52,163 bases of DNA, from positions 1 through 52,163 of the forward strand of contig DASQMX010000029.1 in NCBI GenBank assembly GCA_035645275.1, in the 5' to 3' direction. The notes below the pieces were generated by a model. The model made no database searches, had not been told where the DNA came from, and saw only the letters and a list, made by a program, of their open reading frames with translations. Source of the DNA: Paranoxybacillus sp035645275 (lineage in GTDB: Bacteria; Bacillota; Bacilli; Bacillales; Anoxybacillaceae). Numbering within the stretch: the first letter of the stretch is position 1; the number at the start of each line of letters is the position of its first letter. Positions 15,833 through 22,750 of this stretch are shown piece by piece. The translations under genes were made by a program, and so were the position numbers.

Positions 15833-16702
15833 TTGAAATTGTTAGTAAAAGCTCCAGCAAAAATTAATTTATCTTTAGATGTATTACATAAACGCCCTGA
15901 TGGTTATCATGAAGTAAAAATGGTTATGACAACCATTGATCTTGCTGATCGAATTGAATTAACCCCGCTACCTTCTGACACGATTCGAATCGTGTCTTAT
16001 AACCGTTTTGTTCCCGATGATCACCGGAATCTTGCTTATCAGGCAGCAAAACTGTTAAAAGAACGATTTAATGTTCGTAGTGGCGTTGCTATTTCTATTA
16101 CTAAAACGATTCCGGTGGCAGCGGGATTAGCGGGGGGAAGCAGCGATGCAGCTGCGACATTGCGCGGTTTAAATAAACTTTGGAATTTAGGTTTGACGCT
16201 TGATGAATTAGCGGAGCTTGGAGCGGAAATTGGTTCAGACGTATCGTTTTGTGTATATGGAGGAACAGCACTCGCAACAGGACGCGGTGAAAAAATTGAG
16301 CATATCCCTGCTCCTCCTCCATGTTGGGTCATTCTTGCTAAGCCGACAATCGGTGTTTCAACAGCCGAAGTTTATCGTAATCTAAATTTAGCTTCTATCG
16401 TTCATCCAGATGTTGATGCAATGGTAAAAGCTATAAAGGAACAAGATTACGATGGAATTTGCTCTCTTGTAGGAAACGTTTTAGAGGAAGTTACATTGAA
16501 GATGCATCCGGAAGTGGCTCAGATTAAAGAGCAAATGAAACGCTTTGGAGCAGATGCCGTATTGATGAGCGGAAGCGGTCCAACCGTTTTTGGATTGGTG
16601 CGTCACGATTCGCGATTGCATCGAATTTACAACGGTTTGCGTGGTTTTTGTGACCAAGTATTTGCGGTACGGCTATTAGGAGAGCGGAATTCGCTTGATT
16701 AA
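15833..16702 (+). CDS. ispE: 4-diphosphocytidyl-2-C-methyl-D-erythritol kinase
   Basis: 289 residues. IspE phosphorylates CDP-ME in the MEP isoprenoid pathway, feeding undecaprenyl and quinone synthesis. The GHMP-kinase signature PVAAGLAGGSSDAAA is near residue 95 and SGSGPTVFG near the C-terminus. TTG 15833 is chosen over GTG 15824 because AGGTGG (15822-15827) is the ribosome site and the resulting start MKLLVKAPAKINLSLDV matches the family. Confidence 0.95.
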   Translation: MKLLVKAPAKINLSLDVLHKRPDGYHEVKMVMTTIDLADRIELTPLPSDTIRIVSYNRFVPDDHRNLAYQAAKLLKERFNVRSGVAISITKTIPVAAGLAGGSSDAAATLRGLNKLWNLGLTLDELAELGAEIGSDVSFCVYGGTALATGRGEKIEHIPAPPPCWVILAKPTIGVSTAEVYRNLNLASIVHPDVDAMVKAIKEQDYDGICSLVGNVLEEVTLKMHPEVAQIKEQMKRFGADAVLMSGSGPTVFGLVRHDSRLHRIYNGLRGFCDQVFAVRLLGERNSLD

Positions 16703-16745
16703 ACCCGTATATTAGTGTTATATTTATCTTAAAACATTCGGGTTT
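16695..16745 (+). promoter_or_regulatory. purR promoter with paired PurBoxes
   Basis: TTGATT (16695-16700), 18-bp spacer and TATATT (16719-16724) form a sigma-A promoter overlapping the ispE stop. AAACCCGTATATT (16701-16713) and, inverted, AAACCCGAATGTT (16745-16733) each match 10 of 13 positions of the PurBox consensus AWWWCCGAACWWT. They flank the -10. B. subtilis purR is autoregulated, so this fits. Confidence 0.55.
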
Positions 16746-16757
16746 AGGAGGTCTTTT

Positions 16758-17582
16758 ATGAAATTAAGGCGAAGTAGCCGTTTAGTTGATATGACGCACT
16801 ATCTCCTTGAACATCCTCATCAATTAGTTCCGCTCACTTTTTTTGCTGAACGTTATGAATCCGCTAAATCATCCATTAGTGAAGATTTAGCGATTATTAA
16901 ACAAACATTTGAACAACAGGGAATCGGGACGTTACAAACTCTTCCGGGGGCTGCGGGAGGCGTTCAATACATTCCTAAGATTTCTCATGAAGAAGCGAAG
17001 GAAACGATTGATTATTTATGTAAAATGTTAGCCAATCCTGAACGGTTATTGCCGGGTGGATATTTATACATGACCGATATTCTTGGCGATCCTCGGATTG
17101 TCAATAAAATTGGACGATTATATGCTTCCGTTTTTGCTGATCGGAAAGTCGATGTCGTCATGACAGTCGCTACGAAAGGAATTCCATTAGCTTATGCGGT
17201 CGCTAATTTCTTAAATGTTCCGGTTGTCATTGTACGTCGTGACAACAAAGTAACGGAAGGTTCAATGGTGAGCATTAATTATGTTTCTGGTTCCTCGAAG
17301 CGGATTCAAACGATGGTGCTTGCGAAGCGCAGCTTAGCAGAAGGGTCAAACGTCTTGATTATTGATGATTTTATGAAAGCGGGCGGAACGGTTAACGGAA
17401 TGATTAGCTTATTAGAGGAATTCAATGCAAATGTAATGGGGATTGGCGTGCTTGTTGAATCTGAAGAGACAGAAGAACGGCTTGTTGATGAGTATATTTC
17501 TCTTGTAAAATTATCTTCAGTAAATGTAAAAGAAAAACAAATTACTGTTAAGGAAGGAAATTACTTCAAATTTATCAATTAA
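16758..17582 (+). CDS. purR: Pur operon repressor PurR
   Basis: 274 residues. An N-terminal winged helix (about 1-74) is followed by a phosphoribosyltransferase-fold domain whose PRPP loop VLIIDDFMKAGGT is near 198-210. PurR represses purine synthesis and salvage genes, and PRPP binding releases it from PurBoxes. AGGAGGT precedes ATG 16758. prs, which makes PRPP, is encoded a little downstream. Confidence 0.97.
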   Translation: MKLRRSSRLVDMTHYLLEHPHQLVPLTFFAERYESAKSSISEDLAIIKQTFEQQGIGTLQTLPGAAGGVQYIPKISHEEAKETIDYLCKMLANPERLLPGGYLYMTDILGDPRIVNKIGRLYASVFADRKVDVVMTVATKGIPLAYAVANFLNVPVVIVRRDNKVTEGSMVSINYVSGSSKRIQTMVLAKRSLAEGSNVLIIDDFMKAGGTVNGMISLLEEFNANVMGIGVLVESEETEERLVDEYISLVKLSSVNVKEKQITVKEGNYFKFIN

Positions 17583-17615
17583 CAGTATGCAGGACTTGAA
17601 AGGAGAACAGAAACG

Positions 17616-17990
17616 ATGAGAAAAGTGGAAACAAAAAAAGCACCGCAGGCAATTGGTCCATATTCACAGGGGATTATTGTCAATAATATGTTTTATAGTT
17701 CCGGACAAATCGCTTTAACACCTGAAGGAGAAATGGTTCAAGGCGATGTAAAAGCGCAAACCCACCAAGTGTTTAAAAATTTACAAGCTGTTTTAGAAGC
17801 AGCTGGAGCGTCTTTAGACACAGTTGTCAAAGCAACTGTATTTATTAAAAATATGGATGATTTTGCAGCCGTTAACGAAGTGTACGGAGAGTATTTTAAA
17901 GAACATAAACCAGCACGCTCTTTAGTTGAAGTAGCCCGCTTGCCAAAAGATGCGCTTGTCGAAATTGAAGTTGTTGCCCTTGTAAAATAA
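17616..17990 (+). CDS. ridA: RidA family 2-iminobutanoate/2-iminopropanoate deaminase (YabJ)
   Basis: 124-residue RidA/YjgF/YER057c protein. KAPQAIGPYSQGI, YSSGQIALTPEG and the C-terminal KPARSLVEVARLPKDALVEIE contain the conserved Tyr, Arg and Glu of the active cleft. It hydrolyses reactive enamines and imines from PLP enzymes. B. subtilis yabJ is cotranscribed with purR and affects purine regulation. GAAAGGAG precedes ATG 17616. Confidence 0.95.
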   Translation: MRKVETKKAPQAIGPYSQGIIVNNMFYSSGQIALTPEGEMVQGDVKAQTHQVFKNLQAVLEAAGASLDTVVKATVFIKNMDDFAAVNEVYGEYFKEHKPARSLVEVARLPKDALVEIEVVALVK

Positions 17991-18050
17991 CAATTAAAAT
18001 GAAGGCTTCCATTTGTCCACCAAATTTTCAAAATTTTTTTGGAAACAAGA

Positions 18051-18078
18051 AGGAAAATGATAAAAAATGTGGAATAAA
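18051..18078 (+). promoter_or_regulatory. Sigma-H promoter of spoVG
   Basis: AGGAAAAT at 18051-18058 (consensus RWAGGANWT, preceded by GA) and GTGGAATAA at 18069-18077 (consensus RNNGAATWW) with sigma-H spacing. B. subtilis spoVG is a classic sigma-H gene. Confidence 0.7.
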
Positions 18079-18118
18079 TTTAGTTAAGTTCTTATATAGG
18101 GAAAAGGTGGTGAACAGA

Positions 18119-18409
18119 ATGGAAGTAACTGACGTAAGATTACGCCGCGTGAATACCGAAGGACGTATGAGAGCGATTGCTTCTATTACGTTGGATAACG
18201 AATTCGTTGTTCATGATATCCGCGTAATTGAAGGCAATAATGGCTTGTTTGTTGCCATGCCAAGTAAGCGTACTCCTGACGGGGAATTCCGTGATATTGC
18301 GCATCCAATTAACTCGACAACCCGTGGGAAAATTCAAGATGCAATATTAGCAGAGTATCACCGTTTAGGTGAACTTGAAGAAGAATTTGAAGAAGCTGGT
18401 GCTTCATAA
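18119..18409 (+). CDS. spoVG: Septation regulator SpoVG
   Basis: 96-residue SpoVG, near-universally conserved in Firmicutes: MEVTDVRLRRVNTEGRMRAI, DNEFVVHDIRVIEG, and MPSKRTPDGEFRDIAHPI. It is a small nucleic-acid-binding regulator affecting septation and spore cortex formation. ATG 18119 has AAAGGTGGTGA as ribosome site. An extension to 17999 would cross the sigma-H promoter. A separate anti-ribosome-site element lies upstream (see findings). Confidence 0.96.
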   Translation: MEVTDVRLRRVNTEGRMRAIASITLDNEFVVHDIRVIEGNNGLFVAMPSKRTPDGEFRDIAHPINSTTRGKIQDAILAEYHRLGELEEEFEEAGAS

Positions 18410-18424
18410 AAAAATAAATGTTAG

Positions 18425-18461
18425 AAAAGGATCTGTTCCAATATTTGGACAGGTCCTTTTT
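18425..18461 (+). terminator. Terminator after spoVG
   Basis: AAAAGGATCTGTTCCA pairs with TGGACAGGTCCTTTT (one bulge, one G-U), followed by T residues. Confidence 0.88.
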
Positions 18462-18538
18462 CGTTTTTTGCAATAACTGGATTTATATTGGAAAATGAAC
18501 TGTATGGTCCTAAATATTTGGTAAAATAGAATGTTTCC

Positions 18539-18567
18539 TTGAAATGCATAGTTAATTGAGATATATT
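18539..18567 (+). promoter_or_regulatory. Sigma-A promoter of glmU-prs
   Basis: TTGAAA (18539-18544), 17-bp spacer, TATATT (18562-18567), 34 bases before the glmU start. Confidence 0.65.
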
Positions 18568-18601
18568 CAATATGGATAAAAAGGTAATTGGAGGCCCTGT
18601 T

Positions 18602-19978
18602 ATGAAACGATATGCAATAATATTGGCTGCGGGACAGGGAACACGGATGAAATCAAAACTATACAAAGTTTTGCACCCTGTTTGCGGCAAGCCAATGGTT
18701 GAGCATGTAGTCGATCAAGTATCAAAGCTTAATCTTGAAAAGCTTGTAACAATTGTTGGATTTGGTGCTGAACAGGTGAAAGCACAAATTGGTGAAAAAA
18801 GTGAATTTGCTCTTCAAGAAGAGCAGCTTGGAACAGCACACGCCGTCATGCAAGCAGCGTCTCATTTAGGAGATAAAGAAGGAGTAACTCTTGTTATTTG
18901 CGGGGATACTCCGTTAATTACCGCAGACACAATGAAAGCGCTCTTAGAGCATCATTCAAAAACAAATGCAAAAGCTACCATTTTAACGGCTATTGCGGAA
19001 GATCCAACAGGTTACGGTAGAATTATCCGCAATGATGAAGGGCATGTTGAAAAAATCGTCGAACATAAAGATGCGACAGAAGAGGAGCGGAAGGTTAAGG
19101 AAATTAATACAGGGACGTATTGCTTTGATAACAAGTTATTGTTTGAAGCGCTTACAAAAGTTTCAAACGACAATGCACAAGGTGAATACTATTTGCCAGA
19201 TGTGATTGAAATTTTGAAAAAGCAGGGAGAAATTGTTTCTGCTTATCAAACAGATGCGTTTGAAGAAACATTAGGTGTAAATGACCGCGTTGCTCTTTCT
19301 CAAGCGGAAAAAATTATGCGTGCGCGCATTAACCATACACATACGATGAATGGTGTGACAATTATTGATCCTGAGCATACGTATATTTCGGCTGATGCGG
19401 AAATCGGACGAGATACGGTCATTTATCCAGGGACAATCATCGAAGGGAAAACAGTAATTGGGGAAGATTGTATCATTGGACCTAATTCAGAAATTAAAAA
19501 TTGTGTCATTGGAAATCGTACATCGATTCGTCACTCCGTTGCTCATGATAGCGAAATTGGCAACGATGTTACAATCGGTCCTTTTGCACATATTCGTCCT
19601 TTGTCAAAGATTAGCGATGATGTTCGAATTGGCAACTTTGTTGAGGTGAAGAAATCAACATTTGGAAAAGGAAGCAAAGCCTCTCACTTAAGCTATATTG
19701 GTGATGCTGAAGTTGGTGCGAATGTTAATTTAGGATGCGGCTCCATTACCGTTAATTATGATGGGAAACATAAACACTTAACAAAAATTGAGGATGGCGC
19801 TTTTATTGGCTGTAATGCAAACTTAATTGCCCCTGTAACAATCGGGAAAGGAGCTTATGTTGCAGCTGGTTCTACCATTACAGAAGATGTCCCAGGAAAC
19901 GCTTTATCGATAGCCCGAGCTCGTCAAGTAAACAAAGAAAATTATGTTGAACGTATGAATGTTAAGAAAAATTCTTAA
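18602..19978 (+). CDS. glmU: Bifunctional UDP-N-acetylglucosamine pyrophosphorylase / glucosamine-1-phosphate acetyltransferase
   Basis: 458 residues (gcaD in B. subtilis). The N-terminal uridyltransferase has LAAGQGTRMKS (8-18) and the GDTPL motif. The C-terminal half is a left-handed beta-helix of hexapeptide repeats (about 250-430), with the acetyltransferase site at the end. It makes UDP-GlcNAc for peptidoglycan and teichoic acids. ATG 18602 with GGAGG at 18590-18594 is preferred over 18572. Followed at 12 bases by prs in one operon. Confidence 0.97.
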   Translation: MKRYAIILAAGQGTRMKSKLYKVLHPVCGKPMVEHVVDQVSKLNLEKLVTIVGFGAEQVKAQIGEKSEFALQEEQLGTAHAVMQAASHLGDKEGVTLVICGDTPLITADTMKALLEHHSKTNAKATILTAIAEDPTGYGRIIRNDEGHVEKIVEHKDATEEERKVKEINTGTYCFDNKLLFEALTKVSNDNAQGEYYLPDVIEILKKQGEIVSAYQTDAFEETLGVNDRVALSQAEKIMRARINHTHTMNGVTIIDPEHTYISADAEIGRDTVIYPGTIIEGKTVIGEDCIIGPNSEIKNCVIGNRTSIRHSVAHDSEIGNDVTIGPFAHIRPLSKISDDVRIGNFVEVKKSTFGKGSKASHLSYIGDAEVGANVNLGCGSITVNYDGKHKHLTKIEDGAFIGCNANLIAPVTIGKGAYVAAGSTITEDVPGNALSIARARQVNKENYVERMNVKKNS

Positions 19979-19990
19979 TGGAGGTTTACC

Positions 19991-20941
19991 ATGTCTCAAT
20001 ATCTTGATTCTAACTTAAAGTTATTTGCTTTAAATTCCAATATGGAGTTAGCTCAGGAAATTGCAAAAGTAATCGGTGTCGAGTTAGGAAAGTGCTCCGT
20101 TTCTCGCTTTAGCGATGGCGAAATTCAAATTAACATTGAAGAAAGCATCCGCGGTGGCGATGTGTTTGTTATTCAATCTACAAGTGCACCAGTAAACGAG
20201 CATTTAATGGAATTATTAATCATGATTGATGCGTTAAAACGCGCTTCCGCAAAAACGATTAATATTGTTATGCCTTATTATGGATATGCCCGTCAAGACC
20301 GTAAAGCCCGCTCTCGTGAACCGATTACTGCGAAGTTAGTGGCAAACCTTTTAGAAACAGCTGGAGCTTCCCGTGTAATCATGCTTGATTTGCACGCTCC
20401 GCAAATCCAAGGGTTCTTCGATATTCCGATCGATCATTTAATGGGAGTGCCAATTTTAGCTGACTATTTTAAAAACAAGAATCTTGAGGATATTGTTATT
20501 GTATCTCCTGACCATGGCGGTGTAACACGCGCGCGCAAAATGGCAGATCGTTTAAAAGCGCCAATTGCCATCATTGATAAACGCCGTCCGAAGCCGAACG
20601 TGGCAGAAGTAATGAACATCGTTGGTCAAGTAGAAGGAAAAACGGCGATCTTAATTGATGATATTATTGACACGGCAGGAACGATTACACTTGCAGCCAA
20701 TGCGCTCATTGAAAATGGGGCTATTGAAGTATATGCATGCTGTACGCATCCTGTCTTATCTGGACCAGCGATTGAACGTATTCAAAATTCAAAAATTAAA
20801 GAGCTTGTTGTTACAAATACAATTGCATTACCTGAAGAAAAGAAAATTGATAAAATTGTTCAATTGTCTGTCGCTCCGCTTATTGGTGAAGCAATTATTC
20901 GCGTTTATGAAGAACAATCCATCAGCGCGTTATTTGATTAA
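19991..20941 (+). CDS. prs: Ribose-phosphate pyrophosphokinase
   Basis: 316-residue PRPP synthetase, making the phosphoribosyl donor for purines, pyrimidines, NAD, His and Trp. The ATP-site segment (YYGYARQDRKARSREPI), the DLHAPQIQGFF motif and the PRPP loop ILIDDIIDTAGT (near 218-229) are complete. TGGAGG precedes ATG 19991. PRPP made here is the effector of the nearby purR product. Confidence 0.97.
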   Translation: MSQYLDSNLKLFALNSNMELAQEIAKVIGVELGKCSVSRFSDGEIQINIEESIRGGDVFVIQSTSAPVNEHLMELLIMIDALKRASAKTINIVMPYYGYARQDRKARSREPITAKLVANLLETAGASRVIMLDLHAPQIQGFFDIPIDHLMGVPILADYFKNKNLEDIVIVSPDHGGVTRARKMADRLKAPIAIIDKRRPKPNVAEVMNIVGQVEGKTAILIDDIIDTAGTITLAANALIENGAIEVYACCTHPVLSGPAIERIQNSKIKELVVTNTIALPEEKKIDKIVQLSVAPLIGEAIIRVYEEQSISALFD

Positions 20942-20952
20942 TTGAAAAAGAT

Positions 20953-21010
20953 GTTTAGTCCTTTCTGTTTTAGGAGAAATTAATCCATAGATTCTAAAAC
21001 AGGAAGGTGA
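20953..21010 (+). promoter_or_regulatory. ctc leader: SD-sequestering hairpin overlapping a sigma-B-like promoter
   Basis: Bases 20960-20975 pair with 20992-21007 in all 16 positions (two G-U pairs), with a 16-base loop. The 3' arm contains the whole ribosome site AGGAAGG of ctc. GTTTAG (20953-20958), 14 bases, then GGAGAA (20973-20978) resembles the sigma-B promoter (GTTTAA / GGGTAT) at the position where B. subtilis ctc has one. Transcription from it would begin in the loop, around 20985. Confidence 0.6.
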
Positions 21011-21015
21011 ACTTT

Positions 21016-21642
21016 GTGGCTTTATTACAAGCTCAAGAACGCGCAGTAGGAGAACATTCTACGATTCGTCAAATTCGCGAAGAAGGCAATATTCCGGCTG
21101 TCCTATACGGAAAAAATGTCAAAAGCAAAGCCATTTTTGTTAACGCTGCTGATTTTATGAAGACCATTCGTGAGAACGGGCGGAATGGTCTTATTAAGAT
21201 GAAAGTAAATGGTGAAGAACATTCTGTTATGCTTCATGATATTCAAAAAGATCCGCTTCGCAATGAAATTATTCATGCCGATTTTCAAGTTGTTGACATG
21301 AAAACAGAAGTGGAAGTGGACGTAAATGTTCATTTAGTCGGCGAAGCGCCAGGCGTAAAAGATGGCGGGGTTTTACAACAACCATTGCATCAATTATCGA
21401 TTCGCGTATTGCCAACTAATATACCACCGTCTATTGAAGTAGATATCTCCAATTTACAAGTTGGACAAACGATTACCGTAGGAGATATTCAAACCAATGG
21501 CGAATATGAGATTAATCATGAGCCGACAGAAGTGATTGCGTCTATTTTACCGCCGAAGCAAGAAGAAGAAATTCATAGCGGTGAACAGCAAGAACCTGGA
21601 CAACCCGAAGCAATGGAAGGCCGCGAAACAACTCCAGAATAA
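21016..21642 (+). CDS. ctc: 50S ribosomal protein L25 / general stress protein Ctc
   Basis: 208 residues. An N-terminal L25-type 5S-rRNA-binding beta barrel (to about 95) is followed by the TL5-type C-terminal domain and an acidic, Glu/Gln-rich tail. In B. subtilis Ctc is sigma-B-induced and binds the ribosome under stress. GTG 21016 is the start: AGGAAGGTGA (21001-21010) is the ribosome site, and the alternative GTG 21007 lies inside it. See the leader entry for likely post-transcriptional control. Confidence 0.94.
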   Translation: MALLQAQERAVGEHSTIRQIREEGNIPAVLYGKNVKSKAIFVNAADFMKTIRENGRNGLIKMKVNGEEHSVMLHDIQKDPLRNEIIHADFQVVDMKTEVEVDVNVHLVGEAPGVKDGGVLQQPLHQLSIRVLPTNIPPSIEVDISNLQVGQTITVGDIQTNGEYEINHEPTEVIASILPPKQEEEIHSGEQQEPGQPEAMEGRETTPE

Positions 21643-21648
21643 TTGATT

Positions 21649-21680
21649 AGACGTAGCCGTTTTGGTTACGTCTTATTTGT
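21649..21680 (+). terminator. Terminator after ctc
   Basis: AGACGTAGCC / GGTTACGTCT stem (one G-U), 5-base loop and a TATTTGT tail. Confidence 0.8.
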
Positions 21681-21822
21681 AATACTGATTGTTGAATTTG
21701 AGCAACCATTTTTGAACTTGAAAAATGTTATGTGGTGGGAAAACTGTGTTTATTGGCAAAATTCCCTTGTTCATTTTTCAACAAATACAAATGATGCAAA
21801 ATAGATGAGAGGAGTTATACCA

Positions 21823-22383
21823 TTGAAGTTATTTATTGGGTTAGGCAATCCTGGAAAAGAATACGAAAATACAAGGCATAACATTGGTTTCATGGTTATT
21901 GATGAATTAGCAAAACAGTTAAATATTACGTTAGATAAAGCAAAATTTAATGGAATTTTTGGAATGGGAGTTATATCAGGAGAAAAAGTAATATTATGTA
22001 AACCTTTAACATATATGAATTTATCAGGGGAATGCGTGCGCCCTCTTATTGACTACTATAATATCGACATAGAGGACTTAATTGTTGTTTATGATGATCT
22101 AGACCTTCCTACCGGAAAAGTTCGTCTACGCATGAAAGGGAGTGCGGGTGGACATAACGGGATTAAATCTTTAATTCAACATTTAGGCACGCAAGAGTTT
22201 AAGCGAATTCGTGTCGGCATTGACCGCCCCAAAAATGGAATGAAAGTGACGGATTATGTATTAGGGCGTTTTACTGAAGATGAAAAGCTGTTTATTAACG
22301 AAGCCATCTTAAAATCAGCGGAAGCTTGTAAGAAATGGATCTCTACTCCGTTTTTGCAAGTGATGAATGAGTTCAATCAGTAG
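21823..22383 (+). CDS. pth: Peptidyl-tRNA hydrolase
   Basis: 186 residues (spoVC in B. subtilis). It recycles peptidyl-tRNAs released from stalled ribosomes. FIGLGNPGKEYENTRHNIG (4-22) holds the conserved Asn10 and catalytic His19. VVYDDLDLP holds the catalytic Asp, and GSAGGHNGIKSL is the substrate loop. TTG 21823 is preferred over 21805 because AGAGGAG (21807-21814) is the ribosome site and the start MKLFIGLGNPG matches the family. Confidence 0.96.
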   Translation: MKLFIGLGNPGKEYENTRHNIGFMVIDELAKQLNITLDKAKFNGIFGMGVISGEKVILCKPLTYMNLSGECVRPLIDYYNIDIEDLIVVYDDLDLPTGKVRLRMKGSAGGHNGIKSLIQHLGTQEFKRIRVGIDRPKNGMKVTDYVLGRFTEDEKLFINEAILKSAEACKKWISTPFLQVMNEFNQ

Positions 22384-22394
22384 TAATTTTTCAT

Positions 22395-22441
22395 GAATAT
22401 TTCCCTTCTAAATGGTCGAAAATGTATGTGATAAGACCATT
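22395..22441 (+). promoter_or_regulatory. Candidate sigma-F promoter and hairpin before fin
   Basis: GAATA (22395-22399), 15 bases, GTCGAAAATG (22415-22424): one mismatch each to the sigma-F -35 (GYWTA) and -10 (GGNRANANT). AATGGTC (22411-22417) pairs perfectly with GACCATT (22435-22441), which abuts the ribosome site AGGAGG. B. subtilis fin is sigma-F dependent. Confidence 0.45.
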
Positions 22442-22455
22442 AGGAGGTTTTTTCA

Positions 22456-22686
22456 ATGGCGTTGCACTATTATTGTCGGCATTGTGGAATAAAAGTAGGG
22501 ACGATTGATAGAATGTCATTATATAGCGAACAGCTTGGCTTTCATCATTTGACTGATGAGGAACGGTTAGAGATGATTTCATATCTCCCGAATGGAGATA
22601 TTCATGTAAAAACGATTTGTGAAGATTGCCAAGAAGCGCTCGAACGAAATCCGGAATATCATTTGTATGAAAAATTTATACAATAA
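22456..22686 (+). CDS. fin: Anti-sigma-F factor Fin (YabK)
   Basis: 76-residue zinc-ribbon protein: C7/C10 and C55/C58 in CRHC and CEDC, with the central ERLEMISYLPNGDIHVKTI. Fin inhibits sigma-F and helps the switch to sigma-G in the forespore. AGGAGG stands 8 bases before ATG 22456. It lies between pth and mfd, as in B. subtilis. With csfB this is the second anti-sigma gene of the forespore programme in the window. Confidence 0.93.
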   Translation: MALHYYCRHCGIKVGTIDRMSLYSEQLGFHHLTDEERLEMISYLPNGDIHVKTICEDCQEALERNPEYHLYEKFIQ

Positions 22687-22689
22687 TAC

Positions 22690-22714
22690 GCTTTGGTTAT
22701 GCCAAAGCATTTTT
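22690..22714 (+). terminator. Terminator after fin
   Basis: GCTTTGG / CCAAAGC perfect stem, 5-base loop, then ATTTTTG. Confidence 0.88.
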
Positions 22715-22750
22715 GTATTTATTTTACAGGAATGAGAGGAGGGGGATAAC

